A DNA stretch of 64,000 bases from Pyrobaculum ferrireducens (GTDB lineage: Archaea > Thermoproteota > Thermoprotei > Thermoproteales > Thermoproteaceae). The translations under genes were made by a program, and so were the position numbers. Numbering within the stretch: position 1 is the first letter of the stretch; the number at the start of each line of letters is the position of its first letter. This document shows positions 1 through 7,803 of this stretch, in pieces. The notes beneath the pieces were generated by a model. The model was not told the origin of the DNA. It was given only the letters and a program-made list of their open reading frames with translations, and made no database searches. The stretch is taken from the NCBI RefSeq assembly GCF_000234805.1, contig NC_016645.1, positions 496,001 to 560,000 on the forward strand. Direction: 5' to 3'.

Positions 1-1160
1 GTAAGATACACAGGACGCCGACTTTGAGATCTGAGTCTCTGTCTAGAGTCACGGGTGGCGAGGTTTTCCTAAAGCTGGAGGCTCTGCAGAAGACCGGCTC
101 ATTCAAGATAAGGGGGGCCTACTTCGCCATGCATAAATACATAAGGGAGGGGTACCGCGAGTTTATAACGGCTTCGTCGGGCAACCACGCGCAGGGAGTG
201 GCGTACGCCGCTCAGCTACACGGCGTTAGGGCCACTGTGGTTATGCCTGAGACTACGCCGTGGTTGAAAGTAAAGAAGACGCAAGATTATGGTGCCACTG
301 TGATTCTGCATGGGGAGAGCTACTACGAGGCTGAGATGAAGGCGATAGAGCTCGTGGGCGGCGGCGCCAAGTTTCTACATGCCTACAACGACTGGTACGT
401 AATCTCGGGCCAGTCCACACTTGGCGTCGAGATTCTTGAGGATTTGGAGAGTGTGGATGTTGTGGTTGTGCCGGTGGGTGGGGGTGGGCTTATATCCGGC
501 GTCGCGTACGCTGTAAAGAAGAGGAGACCTGGCGTGAGGGTGGTGGGGGTGCAGGCCAGCGGGGCGCCTGCGGTTTATCTCTCGCTGAAGGAGGGCGGGC
601 TGGTTACCATTGACAGGGTGGACACAATCGCCGACGGCATCGCGGTGAAAAGGCCGGGGGACATTACGCTGAAGCTTATCCAGGAGTATGTAGACGACAT
701 TGTCTTGGTTGATGACAACGAGATTGTCGACGCCATCTACCTACTGCTGGAGAGGACGAGAGTGGTGGCCGAGGGCGCGGGGGCGGCAGCTGTGGCCGCC
801 TTGATGTCGGGGAAGGTCGATGTGCGTGGGAAGAGGGCTGCGGCGGTGGTGTCCGGCGGCAACATAGACGCGCCGATTCTCATGCGGGTGTTGATGAAGG
901 CCTTGGCGAGGCAGAGGCGTGTTGTTAGGCTCGTTGGGGAGGTGCCCGACAGACCTGGCACGCTGGCCAAGGCGTCGTCGCTACTGGCTTCTCACAACGT
1001 CAACATCTTGGAGGTGTACCACGAGCGTTACGATCCTGAGCAGAGGCCGAACTACGTGAGGCTTATATTCGTCGTGGAGATACCAGGCACTCTCGACATG
1101 TCGAAACTGCTGGATGAACTGGAGAGGAGCGGCTTCTACTTCAAGCTGGCTCCTCACTAA
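1..1160 (+). CDS. ilvA: Threonine ammonia-lyase (threonine dehydratase), 5' end outside the window
   Basis: PLP enzyme converting threonine to 2-oxobutyrate and ammonia, the first step towards isoleucine or threonine catabolism. The reading frame is open from base 3 through the window edge and the residues before the first TTG (24) read IHRTPT, a conserved part of this family, so the gene starts upstream of the window. Visible motifs: TGSFKIRGA with the PLP lysine, SSGNHAQG for the cofactor phosphate, and the GGGGLISG loop. The last ~80 residues (RPGTLAKASSLL onwards) form a C-terminal ACT domain, usual for allosterically regulated biosynthetic or archaeal forms. Thirty bases separate it from alaX, which has its own TATA-like box. 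Serine activity is also common in the family. Confidence 0.93.
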   Translation, partial: KIHRTPTLRSESLSRVTGGEVFLKLEALQKTGSFKIRGAYFAMHKYIREGYREFITASSGNHAQGVAYAAQLHGVRATVVMPETTPWLKVKKTQDYGATVILHGESYYEAEMKAIELVGGGAKFLHAYNDWYVISGQSTLGVEILEDLESVDVVVVPVGGGGLISGVAYAVKKRRPGVRVVGVQASGAPAVYLSLKEGGLVTIDRVDTIADGIAVKRPGDITLKLIQEYVDDIVLVDDNEIVDAIYLLLERTRVVAEGAGAAAVAALMSGKVDVRGKRAAAVVSGGNIDAPILMRVLMKALARQRRVVRLVGEVPDRPGTLAKASSLLASHNVNILEVYHERYDPEQRPNYVRLIFVVEIPGTLDMSKLLDELERSGFYFKLAPH

Positions 1161-1190
1161 AGATTAAAAGTAGGGTTTTTCGCCTAATCT

Positions 1191-1907
1191 ATGAAGACCA
1201 AGTTGCTGTACCAAGAGGACTCTTACGTCAGGGAGTTCGACGCAACTGTGCTCGACGTGTCTGGGAACGAGGTGGTGCTGGACAAAACCGCGTTTCACGA
1301 CGGGACTGGAGGCGTCGAGGCCGACAGCGGCTTTTTTGTGTTTGGAGGGGAGAGGTACAGCGCCAAGGCGGCTCACAAGGGTGGGGAGGTGGTGCACGTC
1401 TTGGATAGGCCGCCTGTTTTTAAGCCGGGCGACGTGGTGAGGGGCGTGGTGGACTGGGAGAAGCGGTATAGGAAAATGAGGCTCCACACGGCGGCGCATA
1501 TACTATCTGCCGTTCTCTACAACAGGTACAACGCCTTGATTACAGGCGGCGAAATTACGCATGAATACGCCCGCGACGACTTCAACGTGGAGGGGGACAT
1601 GGCCGCTGTGAGGAAGATATTCGAGGAGGCGGTTGCGGAGGTGAACCAGATAGCGCAACGGGGTATCGAGGTTAGGGTGTACTGGTTGCCGCGGGAGGAG
1701 GCGTTGAAGATCCCGGGGGTGGTGAAGCTGGCGGAGAAGATGCCGCCCGACCTCCCCACCCTCAGAATTGTGGAGATCCCCGGCGTGGATATACAAGCGG
1801 ATGGGGGGCCCCACGTTAAGAACACGAAGGAGATAGGCACTGTTAAGATTATCAAGGTTGAGAACAGGGGGAGGGGGAAGAAGAGGCTTTACTACACTGT
1901 GGAGTAG
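1191..1907 (+). CDS. alaX: Alanyl-tRNA editing protein AlaX-type
   Basis: Stand-alone editing domain related to the C-terminal editing part of alanyl-tRNA synthetase; the family hydrolyses Ser (or Gly) from mischarged tRNA-Ala. It is 238 residues, the AlaX-M size, with an N-terminal beta-barrel portion (FHDGTGGV, residues 35-42, typical) before the catalytic core. Zinc ligands visible: H99 and H103 (HTAAH) and H208 in QADGGPH. The position where many members have Cys (CGGxH) is D204 here, so the metal site would be His3Asp-like. ATG at 1191 has an AGATTAAAAG box about 26 nt upstream. The stop overlaps the next GTG by one base (TAGTG), so the antiporter is probably translated by coupling. Confidence 0.88.
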   Translation: MKTKLLYQEDSYVREFDATVLDVSGNEVVLDKTAFHDGTGGVEADSGFFVFGGERYSAKAAHKGGEVVHVLDRPPVFKPGDVVRGVVDWEKRYRKMRLHTAAHILSAVLYNRYNALITGGEITHEYARDDFNVEGDMAAVRKIFEEAVAEVNQIAQRGIEVRVYWLPREEALKIPGVVKLAEKMPPDLPTLRIVEIPGVDIQADGGPHVKNTKEIGTVKIIKVENRGRGKKRLYYTVE

Positions 1908-3439
1908 TGGAGTCTCCGCTGGGCGCCGCCTCGGTTTCGATACTCCTCGGAGTTTTATTCGCCTATCTCCTCGACAGATTAGAGTTCCCGCCGTTTCTGG
2001 GTTTTTTCATAGCCGGCGTCTTGACTAAGTATTTCCTAGGCGTCGACTTGCCCGAGATATATCTCCAAGTCCTCATATCGCTGGTTGCGTTTGAGGTAGG
2101 GCGCCAGCTGGGGGCGAGCGGCATGTCGCCGGCGGCTTTCTTCGCGGTCATTCTAGAAACTGCGTTTATCGTCGGCATCTCAGTTTTAATATTTAGACTC
2201 GCCGGGTTTAAGACTATAGAGGCCCTGGCTGTGGCTTTAATGTTGCTGAGCTCGTCTAGCCTGCTCGTGCTGAAACTTACCCAAGGCCTCCCCACAGAGG
2301 CTAGGAACATCGCCATATCTCTCACAACGCTGGAGGACACAGTGCTCTTTTTTGCGCTGAGCCTCCTCATCGGCGGGACGACCGTGGAGAGCCTCCCCGT
2401 CAATCTCGTAGTAATAACTATCCTCGGTGGCGTATCCCTCGCGTTGTTCTCCTATATAGATAGGTTTATAATTGGACGTGACTACGCCCTGCCTTTTGCC
2501 TTAGCTACGGCATTTGGTTTTGTCTACGTGGTGCAGTACTTCCGCATAGCCTCTCCCTATCTCGGAGCCTTTCTAGCTGGTTACGTTTTTTCCAGGACGG
2601 ATACGCGCGGCGTACATACAAAAGAGGCGGCAGCCCTCTCCAGCCTAATAATCTACACATACATGCTAGCCGTAGGCGCCTCCCTCCCGACGTCTGGGCT
2701 AAATTTGGTGTTTTTTGCCCTCAGCATAGCCGTGGCGTTGCTAGCCGTGTTTATCAGATCAGTATCAGTCTTCTTCGCCTCGTTATTTATAACAGGCAAC
2801 CCAAGGCTCTCCTCAAGCGTCGCCATCTCAACTGCCCACCTCTCGGAACTCTCCTTGACGATCCCCGTTCTTGTTCATAAATTCGGCGTTGTGAAAGACC
2901 CAGAGCTTGTATTTGCCCTCTCCATCGCTCCGATATTTACGCTATTTATAGCCCCCTTTGTATGGCGGCAACGCCACCTCATTGAGAGATACGTGGGAAG
3001 CCGCATGAAAGAATTGAGATCCACTGTGGCTTATGAAAAACTCTACAAGGTGATTACCCGCGCCTTTACAACCGCGGCCAAGCTGGCGATTCTTATGGTG
3101 GTCGTTGCGCTTGCCTTTAGTTACATGGGCGTGCTGTCTCTTATAGTCTTGATACCCTTATCCTACTTCCTCTCAAAGTACTTTAGAGAGATTTACAACG
3201 ATCTATTGATAGCACTGAGGGAATACGAGGGGGCGCGATACGGTAGCGCGGCTGTGTTGATCTCCACGTCAGCCCTGGCGCTCTACGTGACAATTGCGCT
3301 ACTGTCTCCGACACTGGAGGCACACGTCTACGTCATTGGGCTGATAATCGCGGTGCTCACCTATACCCTCTACGTAGTCTACCGGGAGTTACAGAGAGAG
3401 CGCGATAGGCGGTTGAGCTCCTCGACGACTACGCGGTAG
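1907..3439 (+). CDS. Cation:proton antiporter, CPA2-like
   Basis: Integral membrane protein of 510 residues. The first ~370 residues are a chain of about 11-12 hydrophobic segments characteristic of the Na+/H+ exchanger (CPA2/KefB-like) domain, including the family-typical stretch LPEIYLQVLISLVAFEVG and a SSSSLLVLKL segment. There is no RCK/TrkA nucleotide-binding domain after it; instead residues ~375-500 carry an amphipathic linker and four further hydrophobic segments. It probably exchanges Na+ or K+ for protons at the cytoplasmic membrane. GTG start overlaps the alaX stop by one base. The last 61 bases overlap the 3' end of the convergent small gene at 3379-3726. Confidence 0.85.
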   Translation: MESPLGAASVSILLGVLFAYLLDRLEFPPFLGFFIAGVLTKYFLGVDLPEIYLQVLISLVAFEVGRQLGASGMSPAAFFAVILETAFIVGISVLIFRLAGFKTIEALAVALMLLSSSSLLVLKLTQGLPTEARNIAISLTTLEDTVLFFALSLLIGGTTVESLPVNLVVITILGGVSLALFSYIDRFIIGRDYALPFALATAFGFVYVVQYFRIASPYLGAFLAGYVFSRTDTRGVHTKEAAALSSLIIYTYMLAVGASLPTSGLNLVFFALSIAVALLAVFIRSVSVFFASLFITGNPRLSSSVAISTAHLSELSLTIPVLVHKFGVVKDPELVFALSIAPIFTLFIAPFVWRQRHLIERYVGSRMKELRSTVAYEKLYKVITRAFTTAAKLAILMVVVALAFSYMGVLSLIVLIPLSYFLSKYFREIYNDLLIALREYEGARYGSAAVLISTSALALYVTIALLSPTLEAHVYVIGLIIAVLTYTLYVVYRELQRERDRRLSSSTTTR

Positions 3440-3726
3440 AACTCATCTACGGGGGGCGGAATATCGGCGCACCTCTCCCAAGCCTCTCGGAACGCCTTAG
3501 CCAGCCTGTAGTCTATCCCGGTGACGCTCTCCGGGTCTACCTCAACCTCGGGGAGGATTAGAGACATCAGCGCTATGTGGTGTGCATGTAGCCTGGCGGC
3601 TCTCTCAAGCTCTTCTTTTGAATACTCAGCGTCGGCTAGGGAGAAGGCTTTCTGTTTATGCACCTCGGCCAGCGCGCTCCGGGCCAGCGACAGGTCGCGC
3701 CTCCTCAGCACCTCTAAGACATCCAC
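3379..3726 (-). CDS. Small helical protein of unknown function
   Basis: 115 residues, GTG start at 3726, almost entirely predicted helix with heptad-like Leu/Ala spacing (RDLSLARSALAEVHKQKAFSLADAEY) and a His pair in ARLHAHHIALM. I do not recognise a family. The layout (four amphipathic helices, about 115 residues) resembles the many small HEPN/PaREP1-like proteins of Thermoproteales, but no clear RxxxxH motif is seen. It is convergent with the antiporter and overlaps its last 61 bases, an unusually long overlap for this window. Confidence 0.55.
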   Translation of the reverse strand: MDVLEVLRRRDLSLARSALAEVHKQKAFSLADAEYSKEELERAARLHAHHIALMSLILPEVEVDPESVTGIDYRLAKAFREAWERCADIPPPVDEFYRVVVEELNRLSRSLCNSR

Positions 3727-3775
3727 GTCGGAGACTCCAGGCGGTGTTAAATACTTTGTGATATGGCGGTGGCAA

Positions 3776-3797
3776 ACCCCACCCTTCAGGTCGGGGT
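3776..3797 (+). repeat. Imperfect hairpin at the probable left end of an IS605/IS1341-type element
   Basis: ACCCC (3776-3780) can pair with GGGGT (3793-3797) around a CCTTCAGG core. A C-rich arm, a TTCAG-containing loop and a G-rich arm is the usual look of the subterminal hairpins of IS200/IS605 elements. It lies about 30 bases before the tnpB start. The exact left boundary cannot be fixed without an empty-site comparison. Confidence 0.5.
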
Positions 3798-3825
3798 AAG
3801 GTTTTTAGCCGGCGTTTATTTAGAT

Positions 3826-5187
3826 ATGGTGGTTAGGCGCTCCGTGGCGGTGCCACTTCTGCTGGACGGAAGCCAGCTTCTGGACTACCTAAAGCTGGAG
3901 AGAATATATAGGCTGGCGAAGAAGGTCGTGGTGGAGTATCTAGTCCAGAGTTACAATGGTAGAAGTGCTGGCTGCTTCCGCGTGTGGCACGAGGTTAAGG
4001 AGACGGTGAGGCGGCTCGGCCTGCCGTCTGCATACGCCCAACAGGCGGTGAAAGACGCCGTGGAGACGTACAACGCCTGGGCAACGGCTGGAGAGAGGCC
4101 ACCAGAAATCAGAAAGGTATCCCCTTACACAGACGAGATGGCTTGGCGCCTCGACTCGGCGACTGCCTTATCTATAAGGCTCATGTCCGGGAGGCACATC
4201 GCGGAGCTGTGGCCGCACAAACGCTTCTGGCTCTAGAGTGGCTTGTCAGGACTGGGAGGGCCAAGAGGGCGTCCACGATTAGACTGAGGCGGGTGAAGAA
4301 CAAAGTGTACGCCGTCTTCACTTACGAGGTGGAGCCAGAGCCGCCGAGGGAGCCAGAGGCAGTAATCGTCTTCGACGTGAATGAGAACACAGTCGTCGCG
4401 GCCAAGGTGGATCTGATAGCCGCTGTCGACAGAGTGGCTCGGTGGAAGAGGATGGATCCAGCCCCCCATATCCATCTACATCTTTAGAACCGACTTCGGC
4501 GGACTGGCGAAAAGATACGACGCGGTCAGAAGGAGGTGGGCTGAGGAGCTCGCCGTCGAGATAAATGGCAAGAGGCTCTCCGGCGTCCACACTAGGGAGT
4601 TCAGAAAGAGGGTCAAGAGGCTTAGGGAGAGGGATAGGAAGCGGGATAGAGTTAACAAGATAGCTCACGAGCTTACGAGAGAGCCGGTGATCTTCGTCAC
4701 TGAGGATCTAGGCGAGAAGCCGCAGGAGGAGATGGTAGAGGACAAGAGGAGTCCGCAACTCAAACACCGCATAAAGCAGACGCCTATGAAGGCAGTAGTC
4801 GACAAGACAGCCGACAAGGCCGCGGAGCGCGGCCTGAGGCTAGTGCTGGTTTCTTCGTACAGGAACTCCAAGACATGCCCAGTACACGGCGAGGAGATGT
4901 CGTTCCCCCTCGGCTCCAAGACAGGCCTCTGCCCGAGGGGGCACTGGGTTCACCGAGACGTCGCGGCCGTCCTCAACATCATGAGGAGAGCCGCGGAGAG
5001 GCTTGAGCCTAGATACGCAGAGGCGGTTAAGAGAGCCCTATCCGCAGTAGACGTGAAGGCGCTGGGGGAGTGGTCCAGATCCGCGCTAGAGGCTGAAAGA
5101 GTGTCCCAAACCAAACGGCCCGCCGTGCTGGCCCGGGCCAGCCCCATGACCCCCGTCCACGAGGGCGGGGGACGAGGGTGCCGATGA
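3826..5187 (+). pseudogene. tnpB: tnpB (IS605/IS1341-type RNA-guided endonuclease) with two compensating frameshifts
   Basis: The protein is readable in three pieces: frame 1 from ATG 3826 to TAG 4236, frame 3 from about 4215 to TAG 4487, then frame 1 again to 5187. Joined, they give a ~450-residue TnpB: N-terminal helical/wedge part; RuvC-I with the aspartate in VIVFDVNEN; RuvC-II glutamate in FVTEDLG; the zinc knuckle CPVHG...LCPRGH; RuvC-III aspartate in VHRDVAAVLNI. The first shift behaves as loss of one base near CTCTAG (4230-4236); the second as gain of one C in a run of six C (4462-4467). All catalytic acids survive, so decay is recent, or the shifts are sequencing errors or slippage. 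No tnpA accompanies it, so it could move only with a transposase in trans. TATA-like TTTATT lies at 3814-3822. Confidence 0.85.
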
Positions 5188-5225
5188 GCCACCCCAAGGG
5201 AACACCGAGGGGCGGGGAGGAGATC
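5150..5225 (+). ncRNA. Probable omegaRNA scaffold / right end of the tnpB element
   Basis: The 3' end of tnpB and the following ~35 bases carry the G/C-rich pattern seen at right ends of archaeal tnpB elements: GATGAGCCACCCCAAGGGAACACC (5183-5206 region, split by short helices) followed by GAGGGGCGGGGAGGAGATCA up to about 5226. In known systems this RNA is processed from the tnpB 3' region and the guide is the flanking DNA just beyond the right end. Here the guide would therefore read the AT-richer stretch from about 5227. Family analogy, not a search result. Confidence 0.5.
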
Positions 5226-5273
5226 AGATGAATAGTACCAAACTGATTTTTAATTCTGCACTGTGATCTAGAC

Positions 5274-6245
5274 GTGGTTTTGATCCGCGTAGACGGCCAC
5301 GAGGAGGTTGTCGCGACTGTCGACGACCTCGAGAGACTTTGCAAGAGGCTTAGGGAGGAGTTGCTGAGGCCCGAGTGTCAGTACAACTCTTGGTACATCA
5401 GGGTGCCCCCCGACAGGCTCCTCGCCTTGCTGAAGAGGGTATACGTAAAGTACGCACAGGGGGTGCTCGGCGTCAGCGACGTCATATCCGAGTTTCTAGA
5501 TGAGTTCAAACTCTCTAAAACCTTGTCGAGGGTGATAACCCCTACCCTCAGCTCCCTCGGCTTGACAGCCTCTGGAAAATTCACGGCGGCGGCCGTGGAG
5601 GTTGGCAAACTGCTCCATGAGGGTAGGCTTGACGAGGCTAGGGAGAGGTTGCGTTCAATATTTGCAAAAAACTGCGTGCTAAAGGAGATTATGGAGAAGG
5701 CAACCGACTGCGCAGAGATAGAGAAAGCTGTGGTGTCTGTGCTGACGGCGTATGGAAAGAGCCTCAGATTCGACGAAGTTAAGTACACCGTGGAGCTCTT
5801 GAAAATTGCCCACCCACGTTGCGAGGATTGCAACCTGTCATGCGTGACGCCTAGGAAAATCGCCAACTGCGTCGAGAGGATAATTCAGCTAGCTGCCCCC
5901 CACACGAGGGAGCTTTTTGAGAAGCTGGACATATCACTCCTGCCAGAGCACTTAGAGTACCTCCGGGCCGATCCGTCCACCTTTCTAATTAGCGTGAGGG
6001 GCACCGACAAGCACATAGGCAAGATAATAATTGGGGAGCCTATTGAAAGCGTCCAGCTCCCTCAGTTGAAAAATTCCCTGGCCAAACTCGACGAGAAGAT
6101 TGTCGAGGGCGTGTATGAGGTCTATGTAAAGATCATCCCCATACTCGAGGGAGACGACAAGTGCAAAACAATGAAGCTACTGCTCGAAGTAGTACGAGGC
6201 GACTTAGAAAAGGCGTCGAAAATCGTCAAGCTGACATCCAGCTGA
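5274..6245 (+). CDS. Protein of unknown function with a Cys cluster
   Basis: 323 residues, GTG start with TTTTTAATTC about 25 nt upstream. I do not recognise a family. It is soluble and mostly helical; residues ~180-200 hold HPRCEDCNLSCVTPRKIANC, i.e. C-x2-C-x3-C and a later Cys, possibly a metal site or disulfides; single further Cys pairs occur at ~133 and ~147 and near the C-terminus (DDKCKTMK). The gene stands alone, between the right end of the tnpB element and a 350-base gap, so it may belong to a variable locus. Base composition is similar to its neighbours but somewhat richer in A/T at the third position. Confidence 0.6.
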   Translation: MVLIRVDGHEEVVATVDDLERLCKRLREELLRPECQYNSWYIRVPPDRLLALLKRVYVKYAQGVLGVSDVISEFLDEFKLSKTLSRVITPTLSSLGLTASGKFTAAAVEVGKLLHEGRLDEARERLRSIFAKNCVLKEIMEKATDCAEIEKAVVSVLTAYGKSLRFDEVKYTVELLKIAHPRCEDCNLSCVTPRKIANCVERIIQLAAPHTRELFEKLDISLLPEHLEYLRADPSTFLISVRGTDKHIGKIIIGEPIESVQLPQLKNSLAKLDEKIVEGVYEVYVKIIPILEGDDKCKTMKLLLEVVRGDLEKASKIVKLTSS

Positions 6246-6596
6246 GGAGCTGGGTCCTCAACCCTCAGTTGAATTAGCACGCCTCTCCTACCACCTCCAC
6301 CCCGCCACGGCGGGTGTCTAACGTCGGGACGAGCTAGTGCAATTACCGCCGCAACCGCTTTATACACATGGGCGGCCACTCCTCCGCGGCGAGGAGGAGT
6401 CAAGCGCCGACGTCTTTGCTGTTCCGGCCAACTCCCGTGGCGGGAAGCTGAGATGCGGCAGGAGTGGCTATACGCCCTATACAAACCTGCTTTCTACAGA
6501 AGGAGGCCCCGGGCCGCCCCCGCCTCTACACGGAGAGGAGTAGGACGGCGTTGCGCGGCGGGCCGATCGCTGAGCTAGACCCCCTCTATAGGAATT
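6246..6596. other. 350-base gene-free, hairpin-rich gap
   Basis: No convincing protein gene. It contains a hairpin TCAAC-n5-GTTGA near 6258-6275, CCCGC-CACG-GCGGG at 6301-6314, CCCG-TGG-CGGG near 6434-6444, CTCCTC-n6-GAGGAG near 6379-6396, and a 9-bp long-range match GCCACTCCT (6375-6383) with AGGAGTGGC (6460-6468). A TATA-like CTTTATAC is at 6358-6365. It may hold a small RNA gene on the + strand, or decayed mobile DNA. No tRNA T-arm, C/D box pair, SRP or RNase P signature was recognised. Confidence 0.35.
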
Positions 6597-7433
6597 CTAC
6601 TTTACCGTTGGTCTACTATCTATTCGGTGCGTGGTTTCAAACGTCCTGACTGCAAATAGCTTTCCTTTTGTGAAGGCCCTCACCTCTACGTAGGGCGCCA
6701 GGCCGGAGGTGGCAATTTTCTGGCCCAGAACGGTGTCTATCTGAAATATACCAGTCTCGTTTGTCATGTGTACGTTGATGGCTAGGGGCCTGGTTTCGTT
6801 TGCTACGAGTTCTACCCGTTCTATAGCCAGGGCGCTCAGCGCGTGTATGTCGTTTTTCCCAGCTCTGTAGGGATACCTAGCCCTGCCGCTACTCATATCT
6901 GTCCCGTCTGCAATCTTGGCGCAGGCCGCCTCAAACGTGAGGCAGTTGTACGCCTCGTCGTGGCAGAACACGGCGTGCATCACCTCTTGCTTGAGCATGT
7001 ACATCTTCTCTGTGTTGCCGTACACCTTCGACAGAATCTTCTCGGCAATTCTGTCTGTCAGCAAGGCGGAGTAAATGGGGTGGTGGGTTCTGTGTACCGA
7101 GTTTCCAATGTCGTGTAGATAGGCGCCCATCAGAGTCACCACCATGGAGTCCTCCCAGTCGCCCACGCCGTCGGCGACGACGCTGGGCTTGAACCCCTTG
7201 TCGGCGAGAATTTTGTATATAGCCAGGGCGCTGCCAGCCACAATTCTCGAGTGGACTGGGCCATGGTCGTTGTACCGTAGCCTCTGTACGGCGAAGACGT
7301 TGGCCATTTTTAGATACGCCTGGACCTCCACATCAGACGTAAGGAGCTCCCACACCTTTCTAACCCTATCGCTGTCTGGGATAATTCTATCGATCAGCTT
7401 CACGCCAACTTCATATACAAGCTCTTTCTCCAC
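6597..7433 (-). CDS. HD-domain metal-dependent phosphohydrolase
   Basis: 278-residue cytoplasmic protein of the HD superfamily; members hydrolyse phosphate esters or phosphodiesters of nucleotides using a His/Asp-bound metal pair. Motifs: NDHGPVHS with H61, the HD doublet AYLHDIGN (H107, D108), CHDEAY, and KIADGTDMS with the final Asp. The C-terminal ~80 residues form a separate beta-rich part (VANETRPLAINVHMTNETG). GTG start at 7433 has AATTTAAAATT about 25 nt upstream. The substrate cannot be read from the sequence. Divergent from cutA with back-to-back promoters. Confidence 0.82.
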   Translation of the reverse strand: MEKELVYEVGVKLIDRIIPDSDRVRKVWELLTSDVEVQAYLKMANVFAVQRLRYNDHGPVHSRIVAGSALAIYKILADKGFKPSVVADGVGDWEDSMVVTLMGAYLHDIGNSVHRTHHPIYSALLTDRIAEKILSKVYGNTEKMYMLKQEVMHAVFCHDEAYNCLTFEAACAKIADGTDMSSGRARYPYRAGKNDIHALSALAIERVELVANETRPLAINVHMTNETGIFQIDTVLGQKIATSGLAPYVEVRAFTKGKLFAVRTFETTHRIDSRPTVK

Positions 7434-7435
7434 TC

Positions 7436-7490
7436 TAATAGGGAGATTGACCCAATTTTAAATTTTTAATACAATCCAAAACCCATCCCC
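7436..7490. promoter_or_regulatory. Divergent promoter pair for the HD hydrolase and cutA
   Basis: The A/T block AATTTTAAATTTTTAATAC (about 7454-7472) offers a TATA-like box to both strands, each about 25 nt from the respective start codon (7433 on the minus strand, 7492 on the plus strand). This fits leaderless transcription in both directions. Confidence 0.55.
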
Positions 7491-7491
7491 T

Positions 7492-7803
7492 ATGTATACA
7501 ACTGTATTTATTACAGCTCCAGATAGGGAGAGTGGTAAGAAAATAGCTAGGCATATTTTGGATAGGAGGCTTGCGGCTTGTGTCAACATGTCGCCGGTGA
7601 GTTCAATGTATTGGTGGGATGGAAAGATTGAGGAGGCCGACGAGGTTCTCCTAATAGTCAAGACCAGCGCAGATAAGTTGGAAGAGCTTATAAAAGAGGT
7701 GAAGTCTGTACACCCCTACCAGGTGCCCGAGATAATAGCGTTGCCCATATCGGGGGGCTACAGGGAGTATTTAAAATGGGTCGAGCGGGAGACCCATGCC
7801 TAG
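7492..7803 (+). CDS. cutA: CutA1-family divalent cation tolerance protein
   Basis: 103 residues, the normal size of the trimeric CutA1 proteins, which bind divalent metals such as copper and are linked with cation tolerance; their precise role is not settled. Family motifs are clear: N-terminal TTVFITAPDRESGKKIAR, LAACVN, SMYWWDGKIEEADEVLLIVKT, and HPYQVPEIIALPI near the end. ATG start with TTTTTAATAC about 25 nt upstream. The last 8 bases overlap the start of apgM, so the two are probably cotranscribed. Confidence 0.92.
   Translation: MYTTVFITAPDRESGKKIARHILDRRLAACVNMSPVSSMYWWDGKIEEADEVLLIVKTSADKLEELIKEVKSVHPYQVPEIIALPISGGYREYLKWVERETHA

Larger units (their letters stand above)
3776..5228 (+). 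mobile_element. Solo-tnpB element (IS1341-like group of the IS200/IS605 family)
   Basis: The element consists of a left subterminal hairpin, a tnpB relic in one orientation and a structured G-rich right end. There is no Y1 transposase gene, no terminal inverted repeat and no obvious target duplication, as expected for this superfamily. Boundaries are approximate (left 3755-3776, right 5218-5228). It sits between a small helical gene and an unknown gene whose promoter lies immediately to the right. Confidence 0.7.

Noticed and set aside
6350-6600. RNase P RNA or SRP RNA in the 6.3 kb gap
   Set aside because: An ACAGAA and a GAGGAGGAGUC string recall RNase P elements, but the P4 pairing and order of conserved regions do not fit.
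6337-6649. Short frames of 60-120 residues in the 6.3-6.6 kb gap
   Set aside because: Pro/Arg-rich, mutually overlapping and without a plausible start context.
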